Shown here: one piece after another, positions 53,900-64,000 of the stretch
How positions within the stretch are numbered: position 1 is the stretch's first letter
Layout of the letters: each line of letters opens with the position of its first letter
Assembly: GCA_030998225.1 (NCBI GenBank)
Contig: JAPYXD010000466.1
Coordinates: 310,001-374,000 of the forward strand
Length of the DNA: 64,000 bases
Direction: 5' to 3'
From: Diplolepis rosae
Taxonomy: Eukaryota; Arthropoda; Insecta; Hymenoptera; Diplolepididae
Translations under genes and position numbers: made by a program
The notes under the pieces: model-generated
What the model was told of the DNA's origin: nothing
The model's database searches: none
What the model saw: only the letters and a program-made list of their open reading frames with translations

Positions 53900-56800
53900 A
53901 GCCAATCAGTCAACATTGCAAAATACTTTTATCATTATTATTATTTATGACACGAATATTTCAATTACACTCCGGAGAAACAGTTTCCAGGATGACAGTA
54001 ATATTTATTAAATAACTGTAGTTAATAATATTATTTATTATTAATATTATTCTACGACTAGTTTATTATATTATTATTGGCGGCGTCACATACTTGTTAA
54101 ATGCACATTTCTGCCAATTTTTAATTAATCAATCTGAAAATTTCAAGAAGCCTTCCTTCAATTGTAAAGAACTGAGTTATATCAGCTTCAAAGTTCCCTC
54201 GACATGTTATGTTGGCGAAATTGAAAAACCGTAATTACAAAAATTTTTCAGTTTTTCATGTGAAACGTTTAAATTTAAATATTCTTAACTTGTCAAGGTT
54301 TTAGAATCAAATGATTTACAAGGTGATTCATTTTTTCAAGGCACTGAAATTTCAGAAAATAAAATTAAAAAATACTTTTTGATAAATCTTTACTATTTTG
54401 GAACATGATAAAGGACATATGAACGGAGGGTTATAAACTATAATTGGCATTTAACAATTAAAAAATTTCTGCTGTCGGTAAAACTCCGTTAATACGTCCT
54501 TTTTAATGTTCTAGAGTATCAGCTGAAAATATTCATTTTTATAAAAAAATGTTAGGAGAAACTCGAATTGATTCCTTCGTAATGTGACCTACTTTCTTCA
54601 TGCTCTTAACCCTTTGCGGTCGTATTAAGTTTATACATAACGTGTGTCGGTGGCTGAGAGTAGACATACGACCGCAAAGGGTTAATTCAATTAATTCCCT
54701 GCTATTAGTCTATTTTTACTTTTGATTAGATTAAATCTCACTTTGATCACTAATGTAAAATGTTCTTGTGTTATTTCGTTCTATTTTTAATTTTCGCAAT
54801 AACCCTTTTTATGCCCTTTTATCACTTTAATATATTTAATACATTAAATTTACTAAAATTGTTCTACTCATTTATGTGAAAAATTTCTCGGTTTGCAAAA
54901 TAGATGGATGGAAAAATATACAAAAATTTTTCATACTTGTGTCTGCCATTTCGAGTTTTGAATTCTCCACACATTAGGGCAAATGTCTAAAAAACTAAAT
55001 GTCCGTCTGCAAAGGGTTAATTAGAAAATTTTTAGTCACCTTCGATATTTGTCCTCTACTTTCTACAAATCGTTTTGATTCTATTCAGTTCCATTTACTT
55101 TTATTTAAATTCTTCACCATGATGTAATAATCAATCAATTCAATGGATGTATGTCCCCTGTAAAACTGTGCACATATTTAACTACAATGATTATAAAATT
55201 TAGAGTTTCAAAATTATTACATCACTGATAACACAGGATCACAAAAAAAAATTTCGTTATAAACTGGAATGTGACAAGGTAAATTTTTCAGGTTTTCAGC
55301 CGCTAAATCTGAATCCGAAAGCCAAATTTTTCTATCACGTCAGGTTACTAAGTAAATTGAAGTAAAAGTTTTAAAAAACGCATTTTTGGGAATTTTTGAA
55401 ATAACAAAGTAGGCGAACCTGACGTATTAGAAAATTCTGATATGGTTCAAATTGAAGCTTGAATTTTGTATTTTAAAAATATTATCATGTGAAAGAAGTC
55501 GCAATAGTCTGTAACACAGTGCAACACGATTTTTATTTCGTAGACAAAGAGTTTACAACTGAAAAGTTATTTTTGTGATCATGTGTACTGAACCGAGGAT
55601 ATCTTTATTCTCTAATAGAAATGTATCTCTTACCTCTTACGCGTCCACTCGGCCATTTGCTTACTCTCACCACGAACACAACATCTGACGATATAAAAAA
55701 AGAAAAATGTAACACTATCCTCTCCAAAGTATAAAAACAATATAACCTCTGTATAATATAATTTGATTGTTAACTTATGCTCGATTAATAAATAACATTA
55801 ATCATTTTCGTAATTTTACAACTGTAACACTTTTCCAAAATTGTCGCAATCTTGCTCTTTTTTTTTCTCTTTTTGGCAGGCACTCCAATCAGTGATGTTA
55901 AAAATCTACTCCATTTTTTACTATGCAAACAAGAGAAAGAGGAAGAAGAAGAGGAGAGAAGCGAGGAGCAAATGAAATTTTGAGAATAATGATTTTTAAT
56001 TTATTAATTATCTATTTTACGTATTTTTAGAATTTTAAATTAGTCTGACAAATAATATGTGATTTCCTCCTCGCTTTTCTTTCTTCGAATCTTTCTCACA
56101 CTTGTGCAGTATGAAATGGAGCAGGCTTTTAGCTTTACTGAATTCTAGAATTCAAAGATTAAGAATACCAAATGCTAAATAATATTTCTGAATGCCGCCT
56201 TGTTATTTCGATTGATCATCTGGCCAAAATTTCAGTGTAAAAAATTATTTATAAAGTAGCGCAACATTTGAAAGAATACTTTTTCCGTTTTCTTCTTACT
56301 CATTAACGCCCCCCCTTGCTCTCGCTCTCTATCTCTCCCTTTAGAATTGTCAGGTTCAATAAATTAATGATGAAAATACTACGAGTAGAAAGTGTTTAGA
56401 TTGCGGAGCAACCCTTGCTAAAATACATGGAATCGTAGTTGATTTGCTCTATCAAGATCATCCCCTTTCCGCAATCAGAAGTGGAAGTGCAAATCGGCAA
56501 TATAAGTATTTCTAGGCAAAGAAGTTTAATATCGTGCATATTTTTATAATATTGTATCGCATGCAATACTCTGAGTATGACACAGTTTTGATATAACCTA
56601 CAGTGCAAATAATTCGTAGCAAAGTCATACTAGAATTTATAGGAACAAGTCTCTTGCCTTACTTAATTTATTCATTTATCTAGTAAAACTTCTTGACGAT
56701 CGGCACAGTTCTTTGAGAGAGTTCCGCTGCGATATAACTTAAACCACGACAGGACCTTATCACACGTACATTTCTTATTGGTTGCACTTTTGATTATTAG

Positions 56801-57169
56801 AGAGTGTCGTCTAAAGTCTAAAGTATTTTAATTATCAACCTAAGCATTCCTCGACGACGTGGTCAGTGTCGTGACATCTACTGAGTATTTTTCGACCTTG
56901 GGGGCGCTTGAGCGAGGACACGACAAAAATCTGGTCGCTGATCTCGCGCAATGGCACAGAGATGAATTTTTAATATATCACAACCAAGATTCAAGACTGA
57001 AAGTAACTGTTGATTCACCGACTTTTCCTATTCTTCTCGACACGAACTCCTGCAGGAGCTGGAACGTTTGGAACTTAGTTGACATGGCGCGTTCCAATTA
57101 CCAGAACAATTCATGGGCAAGTCTTGATGCTCCGGGTTGCCAAATGTTTGGCTGACCCGGAGCCATGGT
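53900..57169. other. Intergenic DNA, probable SoxD 3' UTR/flank
   Basis: Apart from the 72-bp element at 54610-54681, no repeat or gene is clear. The stretch next to 57169 is downstream of the SoxD stop, so it likely includes its 3' UTR. A 98-codon plus-strand frame at 56859-57155 has no recognisable domain. Confidence 0.4.
54610..54681. mobile_element. 72-bp piggyBac-type mini-MITE with perfect TTAA
   Basis: CCCTTTGCGGTCGTAT and its exact inverse (16 bp) flank a 40-bp centre. TTAA stands at 54606-54609 and 54682-54685. It is among the smallest elements of this type one could expect and is only two TIRs plus a spacer. Confidence 0.85.
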
Positions 57170-57645
57170 TCAATCCTCGTCATGATGCCGCGGACTTACA
57201 TCATAGCCACCCATCGAGCCAGAGTTATCAGGGGAGAAGTTCATCACGTCTGTGGGTGAAAGACTATCCTGGGGATAGTAAAAAGATTGATGATCCGAAC
57301 TAGGACCTGCCCCATTAAGCATCGTCGCTGGTGGTGACACCGATGGTCTTGCAGATGGACCGGCTCCTGAGTGATGTGAGCTCATTTCGGAATTCACTGG
57401 AGATAGGAAGCCCATTTCCGGACCTCCATCTCGACACCACAATTGCCGCATCTCCTGCCGTCGCTGTCGCATCAAAGATTTATACTCAGAGATCCTCATC
57501 TTTTTCCCATCCACGATACAGGTTCGTTTTGGACGTGGCCTATACCTATAATCTGGGTGCTTCTCCATGTGTAACTTTGATAGTCGAGATTGCTCCTCAT
57601 AGTAAGGCTGCTTTTCAGAGTTAGACATTGATTTCCATCGAGCTC
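57170..57645 (-). CDS. Sox102F: SoxD-group transcription factor, last coding exon
   Basis: SoxD proteins (Drosophila Sox102F, vertebrate SOX5/6/13) bind DNA through an HMG box and regulate development. The exon begins after a TTTCAG acceptor at 57646 in phase 1 and encodes [40 protein letters not shown] and [20 protein letters not shown], the second half of the HMG box and its tail, with the SoxD-specific [14 protein letters not shown] Ser/Pro/Gly-rich C-terminus ([24 protein letters not shown]) ends at TGA after HHDED. It adds 157 residues. The first half of the HMG box was not found in the remaining 6.3 kb, so the preceding intron probably runs past the window. Confidence 0.93.
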
Positions 57646-58059
57646 CTGAAATGTCAAAAGATGATAATTTATGAAATTAATTTATAATAACTTCCAAACT
57701 ATATATTATCAAACCATAGAACCAAATTTAACAAAATTTAAATATCTTAAATCTTATCTTACCAATTAAATAGTTATGTAATTTCACAATTTAATGATTA
57801 AATATAGTTATTTCTAAGTTTTAAATATTAAAATAGTCAAGACTTAACTATTAATGAAATATTAATAGTTTCAATAATAAAAAAACGTAAAAGTGCAAAA
57901 CTTTTCGCTTCAATAAGATCTACAAATTTTTTCTGACACAGTTTCTGATAAAATATATATTTTTCGTTTTAATTTTAAAAAATACCATAAAAATCCGAAA
58001 ATTCCATTTTTTAAATAAAATATGTGAAATACGCAAAAAACTTTGAGATAACAAATTAG
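57646..58059 (-). other. Start of SoxD upstream intron
   Basis: AT-rich intron sequence on the transcript's 5' side; nothing recognised. Confidence 0.5.
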
Positions 58060-58955
58060 TATATTAGGTGCCTGGGCGCACAATGAGGGTTGTCGCGAGT
58101 CTCGTAATTTACCGAATTGTGTGCATTGGCACGTATTCTATTTTATGTGACTCCGGTGCGTATACGAGTTTATGTGCCATCGGCGCGCAAACTCGTTTTT
58201 TCGCTACAGTTAACAGTAGCGCAATGTAGTACATTTCGCCAGAAAGGAATGAAATGTAAAAATTGAACTGCGCATTCGCCCATAGCCATGAAACGAAGCT
58301 CAATTCTTCTTATTCTTCTTCTTCGTACAGCGTTAGCATCTTACTGGCAAAGCCTTGTACATTTGAACTGCGCATGCGTCTACTAAAATCCATTACTACT
58401 ACACAAGATCGATAAAATCAAAATGGCCGGGACTAGTCGTGACATATTAAGTGTAGTGACTAGCGCCGCAAACAACTACAATACTAGTTTAGATTCCAGT
58501 GTACGCATAAAAACTCGTATACGCACCGAAGTCACATAAAATAGAATACGTGCCAATGCACACAATTCGGGTAATTCCGAGACTCGCGACAATGCTCGTC
58601 CCGCAATGACCTGGGCACGTAATGTACTATTTTATGCGTACTCTTGAATCTAATCTAGTATTGTAGTTGTTTGCGGCGCTAGTCATTATACTTGATATGT
58701 CACGACTAGTCCCGGCCATTTTGATTTTATCGATCTTGTGTAGTACTAATGGATTTTAGTAGACGCATGCGCAGTTAAAATGTACAAGGCTTTGCCAGTA
58801 AGATGTTAACGCTGTACGAAGAAGAAGAAGGATTGAGTTTCGTTTCATGGCTATGGGCGCATGCGCAGTTCAATTTTTACATTTACAATGTACTACATTG
58901 CGTTACTGTTAACTGTAGCGAAAAAACGAGTTTGCGCGCCAGTGGCACATAAAAT
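58060..58955. mobile_element. About 0.9-kb palindromic element
   Basis: Arms at about 58165-58512 and 58634-58951 are inverted and very similar over roughly 320-350 bp (GGCCGGGACTAGTCGTGACA and its inverse, TGCGCATGCG, GTACAGCGTTA). The centre of about 120 bp repeats the outer end motif (CACAATTCGGGTAATT occurs at both places). One arm is related to 14555-15070. Inserted in the SoxD intron. Non-coding. Confidence 0.8.
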
Positions 58956-59819
58956 TTATTTAAATGAGGTCTAATAAAAATTCTCATTAGGATAAATGAC
59001 TTCCATAACTTCCTTTCTACAAGAGCTAATTGAATTTTATAGAAGTAATTTTGAAAGGATTTTTCATGCCCTTTCATTCAATTAGATCTGTTTTTGAAAA
59101 TTGTATTAAAAGAAAGCTTGGTCTTCACTGTTCAAAAAAGTATACATCCTTCAATACCATTTTATGACTATTCTAGAACTATCAAAACGTAAACAATTCT
59201 AATAATAAGCAGTTTCTTTATTATATACAAATATAGTGAACAAATTCACAGCTTGAGTGTGAAAAGTCACAATAGAATGCGAAAAGTCATGGAAATTTGA
59301 AAATTAATGCGTTCAATTGAATTCAAGTTTTTTTATTTTAATTCAATCCGCTGATCCGTAAAAATCAATATCGTTGACTGGAATTAAAAATGAAACAAAG
59401 CCAATGCGATTCAATACTGTAAAGTGACTTTACAATGCGTTTTAAAAATCAATTCTTGAGTTTCAATTTCATCAAAGAATCGATCCTAACAATTCGATTT
59501 AGCATCGATTCTCAGAGAGATTTGAACATCTCTAGTTTTGTTCCATTTCTATATCCTTAGAGTTCGATAATTCTTGGTAATATAAAACTGGAAAAGGTAA
59601 CAAAGAAAATTACGGCATATTACGAGAATTTATGAAGAAAATATGAGATTCTTTTTTAGCATTTATTTCTCATTGTTCTTTATTTAAATAACATCCACTT
59701 GCAATTTTATGCACGACAAATAATAAATATTTATTATACAACAGAGTAGATAATTTTATTTTATATCTTCATAAAAAAATATAAAAAGGTTTTACAAAAC
59801 AGAATATAAACGAAGAATG
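58956..59819. other. Unassigned AT-rich DNA
   Basis: Nothing recognisable apart from A/T runs. Confidence 0.4.
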
Positions 59820-59839
59820 GATTTTTGTATGTAGGACCT

Positions 59840-60249
59840 CATTAAACTGAACTCTGTGGGAATTGGACAATCTATATCTTTTACTTCAATTGCAATCATG
59901 TTTTTTAGTTGCTGCAAAAGCAACTGTGGGCATAAACAATATAAAGTCTACTAATGAAACGTAAACTATGCAATAGAATATTGATGAATAAGCCATTTTC
60001 ATCCAAATGATGTTCACAACTCCTCACATTATCTGGTATATAAATATTCGTTTCTATAAAGACCTAAACTTTGTTTTGTATTGATAATCTATGTACATTG
60101 TTTTGAGCATTACAAATAAAGCAAGTCTTGGATTCTGTTTGAGCCATAACATCCAGTATTAGATAAGTAGGATTTGCTTCAGTCATAGCGGTTTCATCAA
60201 TTATTAATCTATTACAATTAAGGCATTGTCTTGAATCATCGTTCATCAC
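59840..60249 (-). pseudogene. TE-type zinc-finger ORF with in-frame stop
   Basis: The frame from 60249 reads CLNCNRLIID ... KTCFICNAQNNVHRLS, two Cys pairs. It then has a TAG at 60064-60066 and continues in the same frame with VFIETNIYIPDNVRSCEHHL and DENGLFINILL. The C-x2-C / C-x-H-H layout with NIYIPxNxRxCxHH resembles the N-terminal finger of insect transposon-borne proteins that precede a DDE domain; the superfamily is not certain. No DDE part follows. Confidence 0.55.
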
Positions 60250-60712
60250 GCCATTTGATATCTATTTTTCGTTTATTTATATTCTCATCACCATTCATAA
60301 GAGCCAATTGACGAATATTAAATGAACTGTTACATGTATAACATAGTGGTTATACCTTTGGCGGACCCAGTCCAGCGAGCGGTCAACAAATTCGCTGAGC
60401 GTTCACTTACCATTCGCTGACTCCGTAATAATATAAATAAGAGGAGCATAATAAACATTTAAATTGTTGCTATTATGATTCTGCGGTACATTTTGAGTTT
60501 GAAGGTATCGAAATAAATATGATAATTTTATTTTTTTTCGTTAAAAATTAAAAAAACATAATACCTGTCTTGAAGTCAATACTGATATTTTATCATGGCA
60601 ACCTGCATGCAAGCAACATGCATGCCATGGTATGAACGTACCCTTACAAGTTAATACACTCGCGATTCCTTATTTGGTACTTTAAAACTTTAAAATATCT
60701 TAAAATAATTTA
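60250..60712. other. Unassigned DNA
   Basis: A GC-richer patch (60365-60425, GCGAGCGGTCAAC...) stands out from AT-rich surroundings but matches nothing recognised. Confidence 0.35.
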
Positions 60713-61145
60713 AAGAATTTGAAATCTTTCTGTGGAGAAAAGACGCTTTCGACTGCGCTGGGATTAGAGTCCAGGTCTTTCGATTGTCGGTCGACTACTC
60801 TAACGACTGAGCTACACAGGCGTCCGCTATCTCCTTTTCCATAGGAAGATCTCCTTATATCGCCTAGTGGCTCAGCCTTACGGCTATAAATTATTGCAAA
60901 TTAATTAGTTGAGTTTGAAATTTCTGCCACTGACTACATTATCGGAGAATCACTAGTCGCGTATAAGATGGGATACGTTGCCGACAGGTGTCGTCGTAGA
61001 CAATTCCAAACTCTTATATCGCAAATAAATGCAAATTAAATTCAAATTTTTATTTAAAATTGTTACCTATCTGTTACGCGACTAGTGATTCTCCAATCAT
61101 GTAGTCAGTGACAGAAATTTCAAACTCAACTAATTAATCTTAAAA
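60713..61145 (-). repeat. tRNA-derived repeat, family II, fullest copy, with foldback tail
   Basis: On the minus strand 60825-60745 is tRNA-like: A box TAGCTCAGTCGTTAGAG and B box GGACTCTAATCCC. The next 150 bp carry AATTAGTTGAGTTTGAAATT and CACTAGTCGCGTA. The last two words reappear inverted at 61078-61140, so the tail is itself a foldback. Related fragments lie at 51505 and 52360. Confidence 0.6.
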
Positions 61146-61205
61146 TAATACTTAAAACTATTTATTCAATATTTATTAATTGAGATAAATAAATAAATAT
61201 TCATA

Positions 61206-62098
61206 AAGGGTTTTCCAATAGGGACATAGCAATTTTTAAACTTTTTTAATGAACTGTCAATGTCAAAACGTTAGTTAAAGTCAACATTTACATCATGGTA
61301 AAATTCACGAACCAGCAACGTTTGGAAATTATTAAAAATTACTACCGAAATTCTGAGTCGGTGGTCGCATCTTTAAGAGCGCTTACTCCAATTTTCGGCC
61401 ATAATAATTGTCCCATCCGACAGGCTGTGCGTGGTGCTATAGTGAATAAATTTGAGACCAAATTTACACTATTGGATGTTCCGGTGCCAAAAAGACGTCG
61501 TATTGCTCGAAGCGAAGAAATAATTGCAGCCGTAAGTGCATCGATTCAAAATGAGCCAAATCAGTCGATTCCACGTCGTTCTCAAGAATTGGGCATCGCT
61601 CAAACGGCACTGTGGTGTATTATGCGAAAAGATCATGGCCTACATGCTTTCAAAATTAAATTGACTCAAAAACTAAAGCCACTTGATCATTTGAAACGCC
61701 AAAACTTCTCCAATTGGGATCTGGCAAAACTTGAAGAAAATGAAGAATTTCATCGAAAAAATATTTTCATCGATGAAGCTCATTTCTGGCTCAATGGCTT
61801 TGTTAATAAGCTTCTTGAGACACCGTTGCATCCGCAAAAAGTGACTGTTTAGTGCGGTAAACATCCAATCGCGAAATTGACAACGTTCCGGTCGAAATAT
61901 GTGCCAGACTGGTGGAAAGTTGGGTCCAAAGAATCGATCGCTGTAAACGGGCTCGTGGTGGTCATATGACCGATATCGAATTTCATTCATAAAATGTAAT
62001 GCTTGCACTACACCCACAATAAATTTGAACTCAATATCTCAAATATTTCTGTGTTTTATTCATAGATAAAACTGTTATTTCCCTATTAGAAAACCCAT
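61206..62098 (+). pseudogene. Tc1/mariner-group transposon, internally deleted, TIRs present
   Basis: The ends GGGTTTTCCAATAGGGA and TCCCTATTAGAAAACCC are inverted with TA outside each (61204-61205, 62099-62100). The frame 61295-61852 encodes KFTNQQRLEIIKNYYRNSES, the helix-turn-helix, the basic stretch PVPKRRRIARSEEI, ELGIAQTALWCIMRKDHGLH and the first catalytic Asp (IFIDEAHFWLNGFV). It then jumps to PLHPQKVTV and stops. The C-terminus survives in another frame (ICARLVESWVQRIDRC, GGHMTDIEFH). The deletion removes the interior before PLHPQ, and the second and third acids are missing. Confidence 0.85.
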
Positions 62099-62689
62099 TA
62101 TAACAAAAATAGTAGAGCTTTCCACACATAACAAATTTTTAATATGAAAAACGTGTTGAATTTTCAGCATACTGATGTTCCGATTTTGAAAATTCATCGT
62201 ACATTTTTTGTATATGTCATTCACTTGAAGCGTAAACAACAATAATTTTTTTCCACTCAAATATGTCATCGTATTTTGGTGGAAGTTTATGGTGAACATG
62301 CTCTAGCTGAACGAACGTGCCAAAAATGGTTTGAACGATTTAAAAGTGGTGATTTTGGCTTGGAAGACGAAGAACGTCCTGGGCAGCCAAAAAAGTTTGA
62401 AGATGAAGAACTGGAAGCATTACTCGATGAAGATTGTTGCCAAACACAAGAAGAGCTCGCAGAATCTTTGGGAGTCACTCAAGCAGCCATTTCAAAACGT
62501 TTAAAAGCAGCCGGTTACATTCAAAAGCAAGGAAATTAGGTTCCACATGAACTCAAGCCGAGAGACGTTGAAAGGCGGTTTTGCATGTCCGAAATGCTGC
62601 TGGAACGCCACAAAAAGAAGTCATTTTTGCATCGGATTGTTACTGGTGATGAAAAATGGATCCTTTACGACAACCCCAAGCGCAGAATA

Positions 62690-62994
62690 GTAGATTGTGT
62701 ACCAAGGGCGGCATGGTGGCGATTATGACGAGTGCGAAGTGTACCCGCCCGAGCGTAGCGAGGGCGGTATTCACACGAGTCACATCGCTACCATGTCGCT
62801 CGAGGTGCACACGACGTTTTGTGTCCAAATTGGTGGAAAAAGTCGCGTTGCTTGCGAGTGCGTAGTTAGCCGCGGACAGTCAAGTTTCGGGCGGTATGAA
62901 CATTTGGCCCGATTTTGACGCCGAGGCACAATTGACTCCATGCTGCTCTACGCACAAGCATGCAATGCGACTTTTTCCGCCCGTTTGGACACAA
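62690..62994. mobile_element. About 300-bp GC-rich palindromic insertion in mariner
   Basis: Two nested inverted pairs are visible: GTACCAAGGGCGGCATGG...GCGAT with ATCGCTACCATGTCGCTC-type sequence, and TTGTGTCCAAATTGGTGGAA...CTACGC with its inverse ending CCGTTTGGACACAAA. It lies between the codons for NPKRR and the KSYVKP residues of the mariner. GC content is well above the host DNA. Borders are approximate. Confidence 0.65.
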
Positions 62995-63292
62995 AATCAT
63001 ATGTGAAACCCGTCCAACCAGCCAAATCAACGGCAAAGCCGAATATCCATGGCGCGAAGGTAATGCTCTGTATTAGGTGGGATCAGAAGGGTGTGCTGTA
63101 TTATGAGCTGCTAAAACCGGGTGAAACCATCAATGGAGAACGCTACCGAACACAATTAATCCGTTTGAAGAGAGCAATAGCCGAAAAACGTCCCGAATAT
63201 GCGACCAGACACGAGGCAATAATTTTCCATCATGACAACGCTCGGCCCCATGTTGCTATTCCGGTTAAGAACTATTTGGAAAATAGTTTTTA

Positions 63293-63350
63293 AAATTAAA
63301 ATTAATTAATAAAAAATAATTATTAAAATAGTTTTAATTTTGAACTATTT
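63293..63350. mobile_element. About 60-bp AT-rich foldback with 11-bp direct repeats
   Basis: The mariner words GAACTATTTGG occur on both sides (63282-63292 and about 63342-63352). Between them AAAATAGTTTTTAAAATTAA is inverted against TTAAAATAGTTTTAATTTT-type sequence. Together this looks like a tiny insertion with a target duplication, or a template-switch duplication. Confidence 0.5.
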
Positions 63351-63600
63351 GGGAAGTTTTACCCCACCCGCCTTATAGCCCAGACCTTGTCCCTTCTGAC
63401 TACCATTTGTTTCGGCACTGGAATACGGTTCATATCAGAACAGGGTATCAAAAATTGGCTTGATTCATTCTTGGCTGCCAAGCCGGCGCAGTTCTTTTGG
63501 GATGGAATCCACAAATTGCCACAAAGATAGGAAAAGTCATAGCTTCAGGTGGGCAATACTTTGAATAATACTATTGTACATGTTTTTCTTAAATAAACGT

Positions 63601-64000
63601 TCAAATTTTGAAAAAAAAACCGCACAAATTAAGTTACAGATCCAATATATAAAATTATTATTGTATTTCCTCCTCGAATTTACTTGGTGCTGGTAATCAC
63701 TCCAGTGCTGTAATTCGTTATTCCCAGTTTTAACCCTTCCTTAAAAAGGCTCTAAATGTTTTGCGTGCTCCTTATTATAGCAAGTACGAACATTTAACCT
63801 TTACCTCCTTTTTTCTAAATTCATATATCCCGTTTAGGAAAATAAAAAATAATAAGACAACATCCCACAGCTTTTGTTTCCCGAACTATTGGAACGAAAG
63901 TTCTAGGTTCTAATAAGATTCATGTGAAGTTTTTCTTTGTTTTTTTTTTGGATCTCATACTTCCCTAGAGATGAAAATGCAATAAGAATGTCATTGTATC
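63601..64000. other. Unassigned DNA at window end
   Basis: No gene or repeat recognised. Confidence 0.4.

Larger units (their letters stand above)
62270..63600 (+). pseudogene. mariner (DD34D) transposase, near full length but broken
   Basis: In order: VEVYGEHALAERTCQKWFER and the second HTH EELAESLGVTQAAISKRLKA, a stop after KQGN, LKPRDVERRF, GDEKWILYDNPKRR (first Asp). After a 300-bp insertion come STAKPNIHGAKVMLCIRWDQ, YYELLKPGETINGERYRTQL, HHDNARPHVA (second Asp) and SPDLVPSDYHLF (third Asp), then a C-terminus in shifted frames (KNWLDSFLAAKPAQFFWDG). A 60-bp AT-rich insertion lies at 63293-63350. The extreme N-terminus and clear TIRs are missing. Confidence 0.88.

Noticed and set aside
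56859..57155. 98-codon plus-strand frame next to the Sox exon
   Set aside because: No recognisable domain and no splice or conservation evidence; it overlaps the expected SoxD 3' UTR on the other strand.

Overview
The window is AT-rich nuclear DNA of an arthropod, most likely an insect. The evidence is two split animal genes and a dense load of insect-type transposable elements (mariner, hAT, piggyBac, Ty3/gypsy, BEL/Pao, R1-like LINE, Penelope). I cannot fix the order; a TE-rich hymenopteran would fit but is not shown.

Only two host genes are convincing. The first is POLR3C (RNA polymerase III subunit RPC3) on the + strand. Exons 1-6 lie at 1192-3102 and exons 7-8 at 47226-47814. Splice phases agree across all seven introns and the sum is 1521 nt (506 residues plus stop). 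Intron 6 is therefore about 44.1 kb (3103-47225), and nearly everything else in the first three quarters of the window lies inside it. The second is the last coding exon of a SoxD transcription factor (Sox102F/SOX5/6/13 type) on the - strand at 57170-57645; its upstream exons lie beyond the right edge or were not seen.

The giant intron is a layered transposon graveyard. From left to right it holds: a gypsy integrase scrap, a tRNA-derived repeat and a mariner-like pseudogene (4.1-5.5 kb); a Penelope-like (PLE) block with inverted ends carrying hammerhead-like motifs (6.7-10.7 kb); gypsy protease and mariner scraps (11.7-12.9 kb); a hAT transposase split by three later insertions (13.0-16.6 kb); a minus-strand gypsy element hit by a piggyBac-type and a mariner element (17.5-24.1 kb); a second minus-strand gypsy pol carrying a hAT MITE (25.4-28.6 kb); small palindromic elements (29-32 kb); an R1-like LINE, a PLE GIY-YIG region, a TTAA element and a BEL/Pao pol between two inverted PLE end repeats (33.2-43.5 kb); and a 2.6-kb long-TIR element with its own unusual ORF and a LINE inserted in one arm (44.4-47.0 kb).

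Right of POLR3C, 47.8-57.2 kb is mostly non-coding with tRNA-like repeats and MITEs. After the Sox exon come a large palindrome (58.1-59.0 kb), a TE-type zinc-finger pseudogene (60 kb), and two mariner-group transposase relics (61.2-63.6 kb).

No intact autonomous element was found: every transposase, reverse transcriptase or integrase frame is truncated, frameshifted, stopped or internally deleted. The most informative signals are insertion events whose target duplications can be read exactly. At several of them the pre-insertion reading frame can be inferred, which gives a relative chronology of transposition inside one essential gene.
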